Assembly: GCA_913030835.1 (NCBI GenBank)
Contig: CAJWDP010000019.1
Location: forward strand, 1-55,423
From: an uncultured Flavobacteriales bacterium
Lineage (GTDB): Bacteria > Bacteroidota > Bacteroidia > Flavobacteriales_D > Parvicellaceae
DNA length: 55,423 nucleotides
Direction: 5' to 3'
Shown here: piece after piece, positions 9,601-18,892 of the stretch
How positions within the stretch are numbered: position 1 is the stretch's first letter
How the letters are laid out: the number at the start of each line of letters is the position of its first letter
Position numbers and translations under genes: made by a program
The notes under the pieces: generated by a model
Database searches by the model: none
The model's input: the letters and a program-made list of their open reading frames with translations, nothing else
Told to the model about the DNA's origin: nothing

Positions 9601-10067
9601 AAGTGTTTGATCCGATACCAATTGCTACGATAGGAATTGGGCCTAGGTTCTATGAAGATAACGTGGAAAGTTTTGTGGGAAGTACTGCAAATGGAAAGTT
9701 TTGTTACTATGTAGAAGCCATAGAGAATTTAAATTCTTACGGGTTGGAAGAACGTGCCAAATCCAACATTGCTTGTGGGACAGAGGAGCCTTTACTTTTT
9801 GTGCCCAATGCATTTATTGTAGGTGGTGTAAATGCTGAATTTGGGCCGGAAGTCAGCTATATAGATTTTGATCAGTATGAATTCAATGTGTACAACCGTT
9901 GGGGTAAACTCGTTTTTCAGACGAATGATGCAGGTGAAAAGTGGGATGGAAAATTCAATGGGGATCTGTGCAGGGAAGATGTATATGTGTATATCCTCAC
10001 TTTTAGAAATGGCGACGGAGCCACTCGGGTGCAAAAAGGGCATGTCACACTTTTGAAGTCGGAATAA
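6696..10067 (+). CDS. Giant secreted protein with gliding-motility-type (type B) T9SS C-terminal domain
   Basis: A protein of about 1123 residues. The N-terminus is a signal peptide (hydrophobic core in ILKTAVCILLTTFVINARA). The body has a Cys-containing N-terminal region (about 30-330) and then several repeating beta-sandwich segments of fibronectin-III or Ig-like character, recognisable by recurring VTWN/YRIYSSV/YYYRINAID patterns. The last 90 residues (FVPNAFIVGG, then YEFNVYNRWGKLVFQT, WDGKFNG and a final GHVTLLK) are the CHU_C domain that directs export and surface attachment through the type IX system. The start is TTG at 6696, or TTG at 6723, which gives a tidier signal peptide; no ATG is available. 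It probably acts as a surface adhesin; no enzymatic motif was seen. Confidence 0.86.
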   Translation: MVKKQHHRQLKSAILKTAVCILLTTFVINARADHLIGGNITWTCLGGGDYVFQLVLIMDCNGVITPSPTEEIQVWNHPTVTNITVNHVLDYDASPGCIASGGTNPITCAAGGVGSYTVSKFVSNPVTLGGIPPADGWIFTWNDFSRSAGIDNLSAPQTYGMTLISKMFNNSGLNGSPCYDSSPQISDDVVALFCEGQNPYTILSSDPDGDSLVYSFTDPLTYLIAVQPNFVLPASIPYAAGYSNASQLPNTSHNASNIPVNLNAETGQLDFTSFTQGTFVVGVRIESFRCGTKISEINFELPFTIVNCGFSNDAPDITPPIANPGGLPVYRDTVFAGELVTFDVIANDIEFLQDGITPQQNTLTAFGSQFGANFTDPSTGCSEPPCAVVTGGVPAVGVQGVGATFSWQTDCSHVKSSNCSDFTTYNFHFMVRDDVCPIPKTSAATVQITVQNLPVLSSPEVRCANVQADGSVDVHWEPIEDTTDSFLEYRIYSSVGGPFLLEGVETNVASSSFTDLTADAQNGTVSYLVRTVSGCNSGEALPYDTLQTILLNVANPGNGTALLTWNSLLDPVLSSTGEYYYIYREYPLGVWTLLDSVPTTSANLYQDTISVCNDSLTYFVQLRDSLFCSSNSSFDGGIFQDQIPPTIPVIQAVSVDTSTNQAVITWNINPHEDTYGYIVFQQDNFGNWFILDTVWGHTNNTYYNILSNAGSTSETYGIAAFDSCYSGSPPTPNTSPIGIEHRSIHLNGSLDICDRSYSLEWNEYINWADQVDYYELYVSEDGNAPNLLVSIPSGTFNYVHSDLTSNAEYCYVIKAVSTGGNSALSNKLCQVIFQPSAPDYLYIQAASVEIQNSVELRVLLDPGASVNGLEIERSSFASGPWNYIGGIIPSSNPEIFRDYSAATSQSSYYYRINAIDSCDRLALSSQVSRTIYLTVTPDQSRLVNLLQWNDYEGYDGAVLGYNIYRSVNEVFDPIPIATIGIGPRFYEDNVESFVGSTANGKFCYYVEAIENLNSYGLEERAKSNIACGTEEPLLFVPNAFIVGGVNAEFGPEVSYIDFDQYEFNVYNRWGKLVFQTNDAGEKWDGKFNGDLCREDVYVYILTFRNGDGATRVQKGHVTLLKSE

Positions 10068-10114
10068 AGCAGTGTTAATATTACTTAAAGAACGCTTTAA
10101 ATCACTGAAATTTT

Positions 10115-10122
10115 TAACTTTG
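10115..10122 (+). promoter_or_regulatory. guaB promoter -7 box
   Basis: TAACTTTG, a full match to the Bacteroidetes housekeeping TAnnTTTG element, 44 bases before the guaB ATG. It predicts a start of transcription near 10128 and a leader of about 39 bases. No clear -33 TTG is seen. Confidence 0.6.
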
Positions 10123-10151
10123 CGAGAATTTAATTGGTAACTAACAAATAA

Positions 10152-11645
<1,494 letters not shown>

Positions 11646-11661
11646 TATAAGAGATAGAGAT

Positions 11662-13593
11662 ATGAAAAAGTTGATTTTAGGATGTGTTGTTTGCTCACTA
11701 TTTGTGGGAGTCCATGCACAAAATGATCCTGTGGTCATGACAGTGAATGGAAATCAGGTGACAAAATCAGAATTTGAGCACATATTCAAGAAGAATAACA
11801 AGGACGAAGACATTACAAAAGAAGATCTGGACGAGTATTTGGACTTGTTTATAAATTTTAAGCTTAAAGTAACCGCGGCCGAAGAATTAGGAATGGATAC
11901 GGTTAAAAAATTCAAAGATGAACTTTCGCAATATCGGGAACAGTTGGCACAGCCTTATCTGATGGACCAATCTTTAAATGATCAGCTAATGCAAGAAGCC
12001 TATGATCATATGAGCTATGAAGTGAAAGCTAGTCATGTTTTAGTGAAAGTGGATGCTGGAGCCTCGCCTGAGGATACACTAAAGGCATACAATAGAATTT
12101 TGGAAGCGAAAAACAAGGTGAAAGACGGTGCTGAATTTGCAGCAATCGCTAAAGAGTATTCTGATGATCCATCCGCCAAGGAAAATGGAGGAACATTAGG
12201 ATATTTCACAGCATTTAAAATGGTTTACCCTTTTGAAAAGGCGGCGTACGATACGAAACCGGGAGAGTTATCGGAAATTATAAAAACAAGATTCGGCTAT
12301 CATTTTTTAAGAGTAGAAGATAAAAGACCAGCCCGAGGAACAAGACTGGCTGCCCACATTTTAATTCGAGCGGCTCAAAACAACGTACAAACGGATGCAG
12401 ATGCTTCTGAAATTAAGGCCAAGGAGATTTATGAAAAGCTAAAAAACGGCACTTCTTTTGAGCAGATGGCAAAACAATTTTCTGAGGATAGGAATTCTGC
12501 AGGAATTGGTGGTAAGCTAAAATGGTTCGGTGCTGGGGATTTGATTCCCGCTTTCGATGAGGCACTTTTTGCATTGAAGAATATCGGGGACATTAGTGAA
12601 CCGGTAAAAACCAGATTTGGATGGCACATCATCAAATTACTCGATGCAAAGGAATTGGGGTCTTTTGAGGACTTACAAGGTGAGATAAAATCCAAGATTT
12701 CTAAAGACGGAAGGAACAGCAAAACTAGGTCTTCATTCATTCAAAAGCTCAAAAAGGAGTACAATTACGAGCTGAATGAAAAGGTGATGGATTCCTTCAA
12801 AAAGTCATTGGATTCATCTGTGTTGGACAAGGACTATACCTATCAATCAACCAAATTAGATGCAAAGGAACTGGTCACATTTGCGAACCGGTCTTACACT
12901 GTTGCTGATTTCGGGAAAGCTCTGGAAAAGAATCGAAAAAGATCAAGAAAAAAGAGTATAGAACAGACGATTGATTCCAAGTTTGCATTGTGGATGAATG
13001 CTGAGATAATTGACTACGAAAAAACACAGCTGGAAGCCAAGCATGTGAAGTACAAGATGTTGATGAAAGAATACAGAGATGGTATTCTTCTGTTTGAATT
13101 AACAGATCAGATCGTTTGGGGAAAAGCGGTGAAAGATACTTCTGGCCTTAAAAGCTTTTATGAATCTAGAAAGACAGATTTTGTTTGGAAAAAGAGAATC
13201 GATGCGGATTTCTACTACTGTATTGATGAAAAGGCAAGTAGCATGGCTGAGAAGTTGATTCAATCTGGAATCGGAAGAGACTCGATAGCTAAGCTGATCA
13301 ATGAAGACTCTCCTTTGAATGTAAATGTCAAAAGCAAAAAGGATGAGATTGAAGCGCTGGAGTTTATTAATAATGAGCCTAAATTGGGAGTGAATGGACC
13401 GTATCAATACAATGGTCAATTTGTCATGGTCAATGTGAAGGAAATCATAGAGCCAACGAATAAAGAATTGGATGAGGCAAAAGGAATCATTACAGCTGCA
13501 TACCAAGATTATTTGGAAAAAGCCTGGATAGATGAACTAAGAGAAAAGTACCCGGTTCAGGTAGAAAAAGAGGTTCTATATTCCATACGATAA
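11662..13593 (+). CDS. Periplasmic peptidyl-prolyl isomerase with two parvulin domains
   Basis: A 643-residue exported chaperone. Residues 1-19 are a signal peptide (ending VGVHA), followed by a SurA-like helical N-terminal region (20-120). Two parvulin (PpiC) domains come next: one at about 123-220 (KASHVLVK, then GGTLGYF and TRFGYHFLRV) and one at about 228-330 (AAHILIR, GGKLKWFG, TRFGWHIIKL). The C-terminal third is charged and helical without a recognised motif. It should isomerise proline bonds and hold unfolded outer-membrane proteins. It lies 16 bases after guaB; its TAA stop is followed immediately, in the same frame, by the TTG start of the next gene. Confidence 0.9.
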   Translation: MKKLILGCVVCSLFVGVHAQNDPVVMTVNGNQVTKSEFEHIFKKNNKDEDITKEDLDEYLDLFINFKLKVTAAEELGMDTVKKFKDELSQYREQLAQPYLMDQSLNDQLMQEAYDHMSYEVKASHVLVKVDAGASPEDTLKAYNRILEAKNKVKDGAEFAAIAKEYSDDPSAKENGGTLGYFTAFKMVYPFEKAAYDTKPGELSEIIKTRFGYHFLRVEDKRPARGTRLAAHILIRAAQNNVQTDADASEIKAKEIYEKLKNGTSFEQMAKQFSEDRNSAGIGGKLKWFGAGDLIPAFDEALFALKNIGDISEPVKTRFGWHIIKLLDAKELGSFEDLQGEIKSKISKDGRNSKTRSSFIQKLKKEYNYELNEKVMDSFKKSLDSSVLDKDYTYQSTKLDAKELVTFANRSYTVADFGKALEKNRKRSRKKSIEQTIDSKFALWMNAEIIDYEKTQLEAKHVKYKMLMKEYRDGILLFELTDQIVWGKAVKDTSGLKSFYESRKTDFVWKKRIDADFYYCIDEKASSMAEKLIQSGIGRDSIAKLINEDSPLNVNVKSKKDEIEALEFINNEPKLGVNGPYQYNGQFVMVNVKEIIEPTNKELDEAKGIITAAYQDYLEKAWIDELREKYPVQVEKEVLYSIR

Positions 13594-14427
13594 TTGAAAT
13601 TTACGGTCTTCATATGCCTGTTGCTTGCAGGGTTTGGTTGTTCCGAGGCTGATGTGCATGAAGATAGAGTTCAGCTGGCAAGGGTAGGTAGTGAGTTTCT
13701 TTATTTGGATGAGCTAAGCGAAGAATGGTCAGGATCAAATGATAGTATCGAATTGTTGAATCAGGTGGTTGACAAATGGGTGCGCGAGGAAGCCATTATT
13801 CAACGTGCGATCCTTGAGCTTCCGGATGAAGCCCTAGATCTTGAAAGACAGCTGGAAAGCTATAAAAAGTCTTTGCTCATTTACGCCTATGAGAAGGAGC
13901 TGGTAAAAAAGAAATTGGATACACTTGTTACCGATGCAGAAATACAGCAATACTATTTGGAACATCAAGACAATTTTAAGTTACAGGACTACATTGTAAA
14001 AGTCTTTTACCTAAAGGTTGGAAAAGACGCACCTAAATTGGATGAGGTAAGAAAATGGTACAAACTTAAAACAGACGAAGACAGGGAAAACTTACTGAGC
14101 TATTCGCCAGTTCATAGCGTAAATTACTATTTTGATGAGCAAAAATGGGTGTATTTCGACGATGTTTTAAAGGTAATTCCATTAACCGATATCAATAAGT
14201 CGTCCTTTATACGAAATAAACGAAAAGTAACGTTTCAAGAAGACAACTTTGTTTATTTCCTCAATATCCGAGATTTTAGACTGAAAGACGCTGTTTCGCC
14301 TTTAAGCTTGGAAAGAGAAAAAATAAAGAGCATTATACTCAATGTAAGGGCCAATCAACTAAAGAAAAAAATACGAGAGGAATTATACAACGATGCAAAG
14401 AAGAGACAAGATATTGAAACCTATTAA
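13594..14427 (+). CDS. Lipoprotein resembling a parvulin-type chaperone without a clear PpiC domain
   Basis: A 277-residue protein. It begins with a lipoprotein-like leader (MKFTVFICLLLAGFGCSEAD; the lipobox at Cys16 is relaxed but acceptable for Bacteroidota). A helical region shares SurA/PrsA features (VVDKWVREEAIIQRAIL, then DAEIQQYYLEHQDNFKL, the usual entry to a parvulin domain). The following domain lacks the GG-x-LG and FG-x-H-x-x-R signatures of active parvulins, so I infer a degenerate one. The preceding codon is the in-frame stop of the upstream isomerase, so TTG at 13594 is forced as start. Its 3' end overlaps the next gene by 35 bases. It is probably a membrane-anchored partner of the flanking chaperones. 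Confidence 0.75.
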   Translation: MKFTVFICLLLAGFGCSEADVHEDRVQLARVGSEFLYLDELSEEWSGSNDSIELLNQVVDKWVREEAIIQRAILELPDEALDLERQLESYKKSLLIYAYEKELVKKKLDTLVTDAEIQQYYLEHQDNFKLQDYIVKVFYLKVGKDAPKLDEVRKWYKLKTDEDRENLLSYSPVHSVNYYFDEQKWVYFDDVLKVIPLTDINKSSFIRNKRKVTFQEDNFVYFLNIRDFRLKDAVSPLSLEREKIKSIILNVRANQLKKKIREELYNDAKKRQDIETY

Positions 14428-15775
14428 TACCTTAATCGTGCTGTTGGCTATGGGCTTTAATTTAGCTCATGCTCAGGAAGGGCAGGTAATAGATAAGGTC
14501 GTTGCTGTTGTGGGAGAACAGATCATTATGCTTTCCGATATTGAAAGGCAAATTGTACAATTGGAAAGTGAGTCTCGTTCGAAATTACCTGAAGACATTG
14601 ACTGTCAAATTTTGGAAGAATTGCTGTTTCAGAGATTGTTGTTACATCAGGCGGAGGTAGATAGTGTAGAAGTAAGTGAAGCACAGGTAGTTGGTGAGCT
14701 AGACAGAAGATTGCGCTATTTCATTGGGTTATTCAATGGGGATGAAAAGAAGTTGGAAGCCGAATATGGTAAAACGGTCGCTGAGATTAGAGAAGAGTTT
14801 TACGATCAAATTGAAGATCAACTCAAGAGTCAGCAGGTTCAAATGGAGATTACTGCTGACATCAAGATGACCCCTAGAGAGGTAAAAGAATACTTTAAAA
14901 AACAACCAAAAGATAGTTTGCCGCTAATCGATGCGCAAATTGAAATCGCACATTTGGTGCGGTATGCAGAGATCAGCACTGTTCAAAAAGAAGAGCTTCG
15001 AAAGAGAATGGTCGATTGGAAAAATGAGATTAAGGAAGGTGTTGTTTCCTTTTCAACTAAGGCTATATTTGAAAGTGAGGACCCAGGTTCGGCATCTAAA
15101 GGAGGAGATCTCGGTTGGGTTTCCAGAGGAACTTTTGTTCCTGAGTTTGAGGCCATTGCTTTTAGTATACCGGTAGGTCAGATCAGTGATCCTTTTGAAA
15201 CACAATTTGGGATGCACATGTTGGAGGTCTTACAGAGAAGAGGAGATCAGGTGCATTGTCGCCATATATTGAGAAAGTTTAAGGTCGGCACAAAAGAATT
15301 GATCAACATCAGAAATGAAACAGACAGCATCTACAATTTGATCACAAGTGACAGTATTGATTTTTATTCGGCAATTAATCGATTTTCTCAGGATAAGGAT
15401 ACTAAAAATGCTAAAGGGGTGGTATACAACCCTCAAACGGGTGAGCGAAAATGGCGAATGGATGAAATCGACCCGTACACTTTTGCCGGGATTGAAAACC
15501 TTAAGGTAGGGGAATTATCTGGACCGTCTCTGTATGAGGAGGAAAGAAGTGGCAAGCAAGCATATAGATTGATAAAATTGTTGTCTAAATCAGATCCGCA
15601 TAAAGCGAATTTAAAGCAAGACTATCAAATGATCCAGCAGATGGCCAAAGGAGAAAAAGAACAATTGGCGGTCAACAATTGGGTGAAACAAAAAATCGCA
15701 ATGTCGTTTATAAGAATTGATGAAGATTACCAATCGTGTGATTTTCGATTCAATTGGACGAATGCTGCCGATTAA
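14393..15775 (+). CDS. surA: SurA-like periplasmic chaperone / peptidyl-prolyl isomerase
   Basis: A 460-residue protein with signal peptide (cleavage near AHAQEG, residues 25-28), then the SurA N-terminal signature (VIDKVVAVVGEQIIMLSDIE). A complete parvulin domain occupies about 178-280 (IEIAHLVRYAE, GGDLGWVSRGTFVPEFE, TQFGMHMLEVLQRRG), and a second, less conserved one about 285-395 (VHCRHILRKF). SurA escorts unfolded beta-barrel proteins to the BAM complex. It follows two other chaperone genes and is followed by a MoxR ATPase; I recall this order from Flavobacteriia. The 35-base overlap with the upstream gene indicates coupling. Confidence 0.9.
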   Translation: MQRRDKILKPINTLIVLLAMGFNLAHAQEGQVIDKVVAVVGEQIIMLSDIERQIVQLESESRSKLPEDIDCQILEELLFQRLLLHQAEVDSVEVSEAQVVGELDRRLRYFIGLFNGDEKKLEAEYGKTVAEIREEFYDQIEDQLKSQQVQMEITADIKMTPREVKEYFKKQPKDSLPLIDAQIEIAHLVRYAEISTVQKEELRKRMVDWKNEIKEGVVSFSTKAIFESEDPGSASKGGDLGWVSRGTFVPEFEAIAFSIPVGQISDPFETQFGMHMLEVLQRRGDQVHCRHILRKFKVGTKELINIRNETDSIYNLITSDSIDFYSAINRFSQDKDTKNAKGVVYNPQTGERKWRMDEIDPYTFAGIENLKVGELSGPSLYEEERSGKQAYRLIKLLSKSDPHKANLKQDYQMIQQMAKGEKEQLAVNNWVKQKIAMSFIRIDEDYQSCDFRFNWTNAAD

Positions 15776-15780
15776 GTAGG

Positions 15781-15808
15781 TTGTAAGTTGTTCATTTTAC
15801 TACCTTTC
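15781..15808 (+). promoter_or_regulatory. Possible moxR promoter
   Basis: A TTG (15781-15783) lies 17 bases before TACCTTTC (15801-15808), one mismatch from TAnnTTTG. It would start transcription close to the gene start, favouring the ATG at 15822 over the TTG at 15813. Moderate to weak. Confidence 0.35.
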
Positions 15809-15812
15809 AACG

Positions 15813-16796
15813 TTGAAAAAAATGATTCAAATGAATGAAGTTAAATCAGATGTCGAAGCGATAGAATATTTCCGAACCAAGTATGGAGAATTGTACAAGG
15901 AAATAGGTAAAGTTATTGTCGGTCAGGATGCAGTGATTCGCGAGGTTTTAATTTCGATTTTTTCAAGAGGTCATTGCTTACTTGTTGGTGTACCTGGATT
16001 AGCAAAAACTCTACTTGTAAATACCATAGCGGATGCATTGGGGCTTTCCTTTAACAGAATCCAATTTACTCCGGATTTAATGCCTTCAGACATTATTGGT
16101 TCTGAGATTCTAGACGAATCAAGGAATTTCAAATTTGTGAAAGGTCCACTTTTTGCTAATGTGATCTTGGCAGATGAAATTAACCGTACACCGCCGAAAA
16201 CACAAGCAGCATTGCTTGAAGCAATGCAGGAAACCGCTGTAACCACTGCGGGAACAAGATATCCGTTGGATAAGCCATTTTTCGTGTTGGCAACCCAGAA
16301 TCCCATTGAGCAAGAGGGAACATATCCTTTGCCAGAAGCACAACTAGACCGTTTCATGTTTAATGTTTGGGTCGATTACCCCAAGTATGAAGAAGAATTA
16401 GCCATCATTAAGCGAACGACAGGCGATAGTGAACAAAAAGTTAATTCGGTCGTATCGGGCGAAGAAATTGTGTTTTTTCAGAATCTGATTCGAAAAATAC
16501 CCGTGCCTGACAATGTTTTTGAGTATGCGGTCCAACTGGCATCAAAAACGAGACCAGGAGCTGAAAACACACACCCCGTTACCAAGAAATTTATTTCCTG
16601 GGGTGCAGGTCCCCGAGCATCTCAGTATCTGATTATCGGTGCTAAATGCAATGCGGCAATTGCAGGAAAATTTTCTCCGGATATTGAAGATGTGAAGGCG
16701 GTCGCATTACCCATTTTAAGACACCGTATTGTAAGGAATTACATGGCTGAAGCAGAAGGCTATAACATCGAGAAAATCATTCAAGAACTGCTCTGA
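15813..16796 (+). CDS. MoxR-family AAA+ ATPase
   Basis: A 327-residue AAA_3 ATPase. Walker A is at about residues 59-67 (GVPGLAKTL), Walker B in VILADEINR near 113-121, and the sensor-1 region in LATQNPIEQEGTYPLPEAQLD. MoxR proteins act as cytosolic chaperones that help assemble metal-containing or surface complexes, usually with VWA-domain partners. Here no DUF58 or VWA gene follows: the next gene is on the other strand and overlaps its 3' end by 16 bases. The start may be TTG at 15813 or ATG at 15822. It follows surA by 37 bases and may also be read from the guaB-surA transcript. Confidence 0.92.
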   Translation: MKKMIQMNEVKSDVEAIEYFRTKYGELYKEIGKVIVGQDAVIREVLISIFSRGHCLLVGVPGLAKTLLVNTIADALGLSFNRIQFTPDLMPSDIIGSEILDESRNFKFVKGPLFANVILADEINRTPPKTQAALLEAMQETAVTTAGTRYPLDKPFFVLATQNPIEQEGTYPLPEAQLDRFMFNVWVDYPKYEEELAIIKRTTGDSEQKVNSVVSGEEIVFFQNLIRKIPVPDNVFEYAVQLASKTRPGAENTHPVTKKFISWGAGPRASQYLIIGAKCNAAIAGKFSPDIEDVKAVALPILRHRIVRNYMAEAEGYNIEKIIQELL

Positions 16797-17047
16797 TCAG
16801 GTGAACTCCTTGTTAACAGGTCATCTATTGCCTGAGCCAATTGAACATCTTTTTGTGTTACTATTTTGCCTGAATCTATGGTGGTCAATTTCAATTGGAC
16901 TTTACAATAATCGTAAAGCAAAATTTCAGGATGGTGATTTTGCGCCTCGGAAAGTTCGCCTACTTTTACTATGAAATTAAGGGCCTCTTGAAACGATTCA
17001 AACTCATAATTCCCTTCCAGACAATCGTCATTATTCATCCAATTCAT
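16781..17047 (-). CDS. phhB: Pterin-4a-carbinolamine dehydratase
   Basis: An 88-residue cytosolic enzyme, normal length for the DCoH/PhhB family. It carries the active-site motif EAQNHHPEI (two adjacent His) and the conserved strand CKVQLKLTTIDSG. It dehydrates 4a-hydroxytetrahydrobiopterin made by aromatic amino acid hydroxylases. No phenylalanine hydroxylase gene lies in the window; in bacteria without one the protein has been linked to other pterin roles. It is convergent with moxR, with their 3' ends overlapping by 16 bases. The ATG at 17047 is preferred; a second ATG lies three codons on. Confidence 0.92.
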   Translation of the reverse strand: MNWMNNDDCLEGNYEFESFQEALNFIVKVGELSEAQNHHPEILLYDYCKVQLKLTTIDSGKIVTQKDVQLAQAIDDLLTRSSPDQSSS

Positions 17048-17223
17048 TCTTAGCTGGGTTTTTTAGATACTTCAAAAGTGTGGATTACCGGAATGGATTC
17101 AAAGCTTGGGTGAAGCCAATTACTAACTACAAATCTTAGGTTGTTAATAAGTGAGTACGTCGTATATTGGGAATGGAACAAACTATTCGGTTCTTTGTTA
17201 GAATAACACAATTATAAATTGGC

Positions 17224-17691
17224 ATGAAACATTTGAAAGTTGGTGTAAAGGCACCTGACATAGATGCTTTGGATGAACTCGGAAATCAAATTACGTTGTC
17301 TCAGTTCAAGGGCAAAAAATTGATCTTGTTTTTTTATCCCAAAGATAGTACACCAACCTGCACTGTTGAGGCATGCAACCTCAGAGACAATTATTCAGAT
17401 CTGTTGAATAAAGGATTTAACGTAGTTGGCGTAAGTGCAGATACTGAAAAAAAACACCAGAATTTTATCAACAAACACAAATTGCCGTTTCCATTAATTG
17501 CTGATGTTGATAAGAAAGTCATTAATGATTATGGAGTGTGGGGACCAAAAAAATTTATGGGTAGAGAGTACGATGGAATCCATAGAACCACATTTGTTAT
17601 AGATGAGCAAGGAACGATTGAGCTAATCATTGAAAAGGTGAAAGCAAAAGAGCATGCTGCACAAATTTTGGATTCATTGGTTACAACGTAA
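17224..17691 (+). CDS. bcp: Thiol peroxidase, Bcp-type peroxiredoxin
   Basis: A 155-residue peroxiredoxin of the BCP/PrxQ group that reduces hydrogen peroxide and organic hydroperoxides using thioredoxin. The signature YPKDSTPTCTVEACNLRD contains the peroxidatic Cys46 and the resolving Cys51, spaced as in atypical two-cysteine enzymes of this group. No signal peptide is present, so it is cytosolic. The thioredoxin gene at 36562 is a possible reductant. It stands 52 bases before recA on the same strand. Confidence 0.95.
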   Translation: MKHLKVGVKAPDIDALDELGNQITLSQFKGKKLILFFYPKDSTPTCTVEACNLRDNYSDLLNKGFNVVGVSADTEKKHQNFINKHKLPFPLIADVDKKVINDYGVWGPKKFMGREYDGIHRTTFVIDEQGTIELIIEKVKAKEHAAQILDSLVTT

Positions 17692-17712
17692 ATAGGTTAC
17701 GGACAGCACTCG

Positions 17713-17720
17713 GATCTTTG
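17713..17720 (+). promoter_or_regulatory. Likely recA promoter -7 box
   Basis: GATCTTTG, one mismatch from TAnnTTTG, 23 bases before the recA ATG. It is in the only gap (52 bases) between bcp and recA. No SOS-box-like palindrome was recognised around it. Confidence 0.4.
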
Positions 17721-17743
17721 GGTTAACAATAAAATTTAAAAAA

Positions 17744-18739
17744 ATGGCAGAAGTAAAAGAAGAAAAATTAAAAGCGCTCCAGGCAACTTTGGATCGTTTA
17801 GACAAAACATTCGGTAAAGGTACTGTGATGAAATTGGGTGACAACCCGGTCCAGAACCTGGAAGTTATCCCAACAGGTTCGTTAACGCTCGATACAGCTC
17901 TTGGTGTAGGTGGATTTCCGAAAGGACGAGTAATAGAAATTTACGGCCCTGAATCGTCAGGTAAAACTACGCTGGCGATACATGCAATTGCAGAAGTGCA
18001 AAAGCAAGGCGGCATAGCTGCCATGGTTGATGCGGAACATGCATTTGACCAGTTTTACGCGAAATCATTAGGCGTGGATGTCGATAATTTATTAATCTCT
18101 CAACCGGATAACGGGGAGCAGGCTCTTGAAATTGCAGACAACCTGATCCGATCCGGGGCAATTGATTTGCTGATTGTTGACTCGGTAGCAGCGTTAACTC
18201 CAAGAGCTGAAATAGAAGGGGAGATGGGTGATTCTCAAATGGGACTCCAGGCAAGACTTATGTCAAAAGCCCTGCGAAAATTGACTGCTTCGATAAGTAA
18301 AGCAGGGTGCTGCTGTATTTTTATCAATCAGCTACGAGAAAAGATTGGGGTTATGTTTGGAAATCCGGAAACCACAACGGGTGGGAATGCGCTCAAATTT
18401 TATGCTTCAGTACGAATTGATATTAGACGAGCAAGTGCCATTAAAGATGGAGATAAGATATTGGGTAACCGTACTCGGGTTAAGATTGTGAAAAATAAGG
18501 TGGCTCCTCCGTTTAAAAAAGCAGAGTTCGACATCATGTATGGTGCAGGAATCTCGAAAGTTGGTGAAATTATTGATATTGGAGTGGAACACGATATAAT
18601 CAAAAAGAGTGGTTCTTGGTTCAGCTACGAGGATACGAAGTTGGGGCAAGGACGGGATGCAGTAAAAGCGCTCATCAGCGATAACCCGGAGCTAATGGAT
18701 GAGTTGGAACAAAAGATCAAAGAAGCTATTTCAGCATAA
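17744..18739 (+). CDS. recA: Recombinase RecA
   Basis: A 331-residue RecA, near normal length, which forms nucleoprotein filaments on single-stranded DNA for strand exchange and SOS signalling. The P-loop is GPESSGKTT near residue 69, Walker B is [10 protein letters not shown] near 143, loop L1 includes GEMGDSQMG, and L2 follows [19 protein letters not shown]. The conserved C-terminal [16 protein letters not shown] is also present. The N-terminus [20 protein letters not shown] is typical of Bacteroidetes RecA. Confidence 0.98.
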   Translation: MAEVKEEKLKALQATLDRLDKTFGKGTVMKLGDNPVQNLEVIPTGSLTLDTALGVGGFPKGRVIEIYGPESSGKTTLAIHAIAEVQKQGGIAAMVDAEHAFDQFYAKSLGVDVDNLLISQPDNGEQALEIADNLIRSGAIDLLIVDSVAALTPRAEIEGEMGDSQMGLQARLMSKALRKLTASISKAGCCCIFINQLREKIGVMFGNPETTTGGNALKFYASVRIDIRRASAIKDGDKILGNRTRVKIVKNKVAPPFKKAEFDIMYGAGISKVGEIIDIGVEHDIIKKSGSWFSYEDTKLGQGRDAVKALISDNPELMDELEQKIKEAISA

Positions 18740-18892
18740 TTTTATTGTTTCTCGGATGGCTTTGTATTTCAGCGAAGTCATTCGGGCCAATAAATGGTTC
18801 ATAAACTCTACTGATTGTCTCCATGCCGGTAGGAGTTGAATTCAATGCACTTAAAGGCATATGGTCAATTTGTAAATGCTATTTTTACATCA

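Noticed and set aside
18836-18892. TTG start 19 codons upstream for the TPR lipoprotein
   Set aside because: The ATG at 18893 places a typical lipoprotein signal at the start; the extension has no signal-like character.
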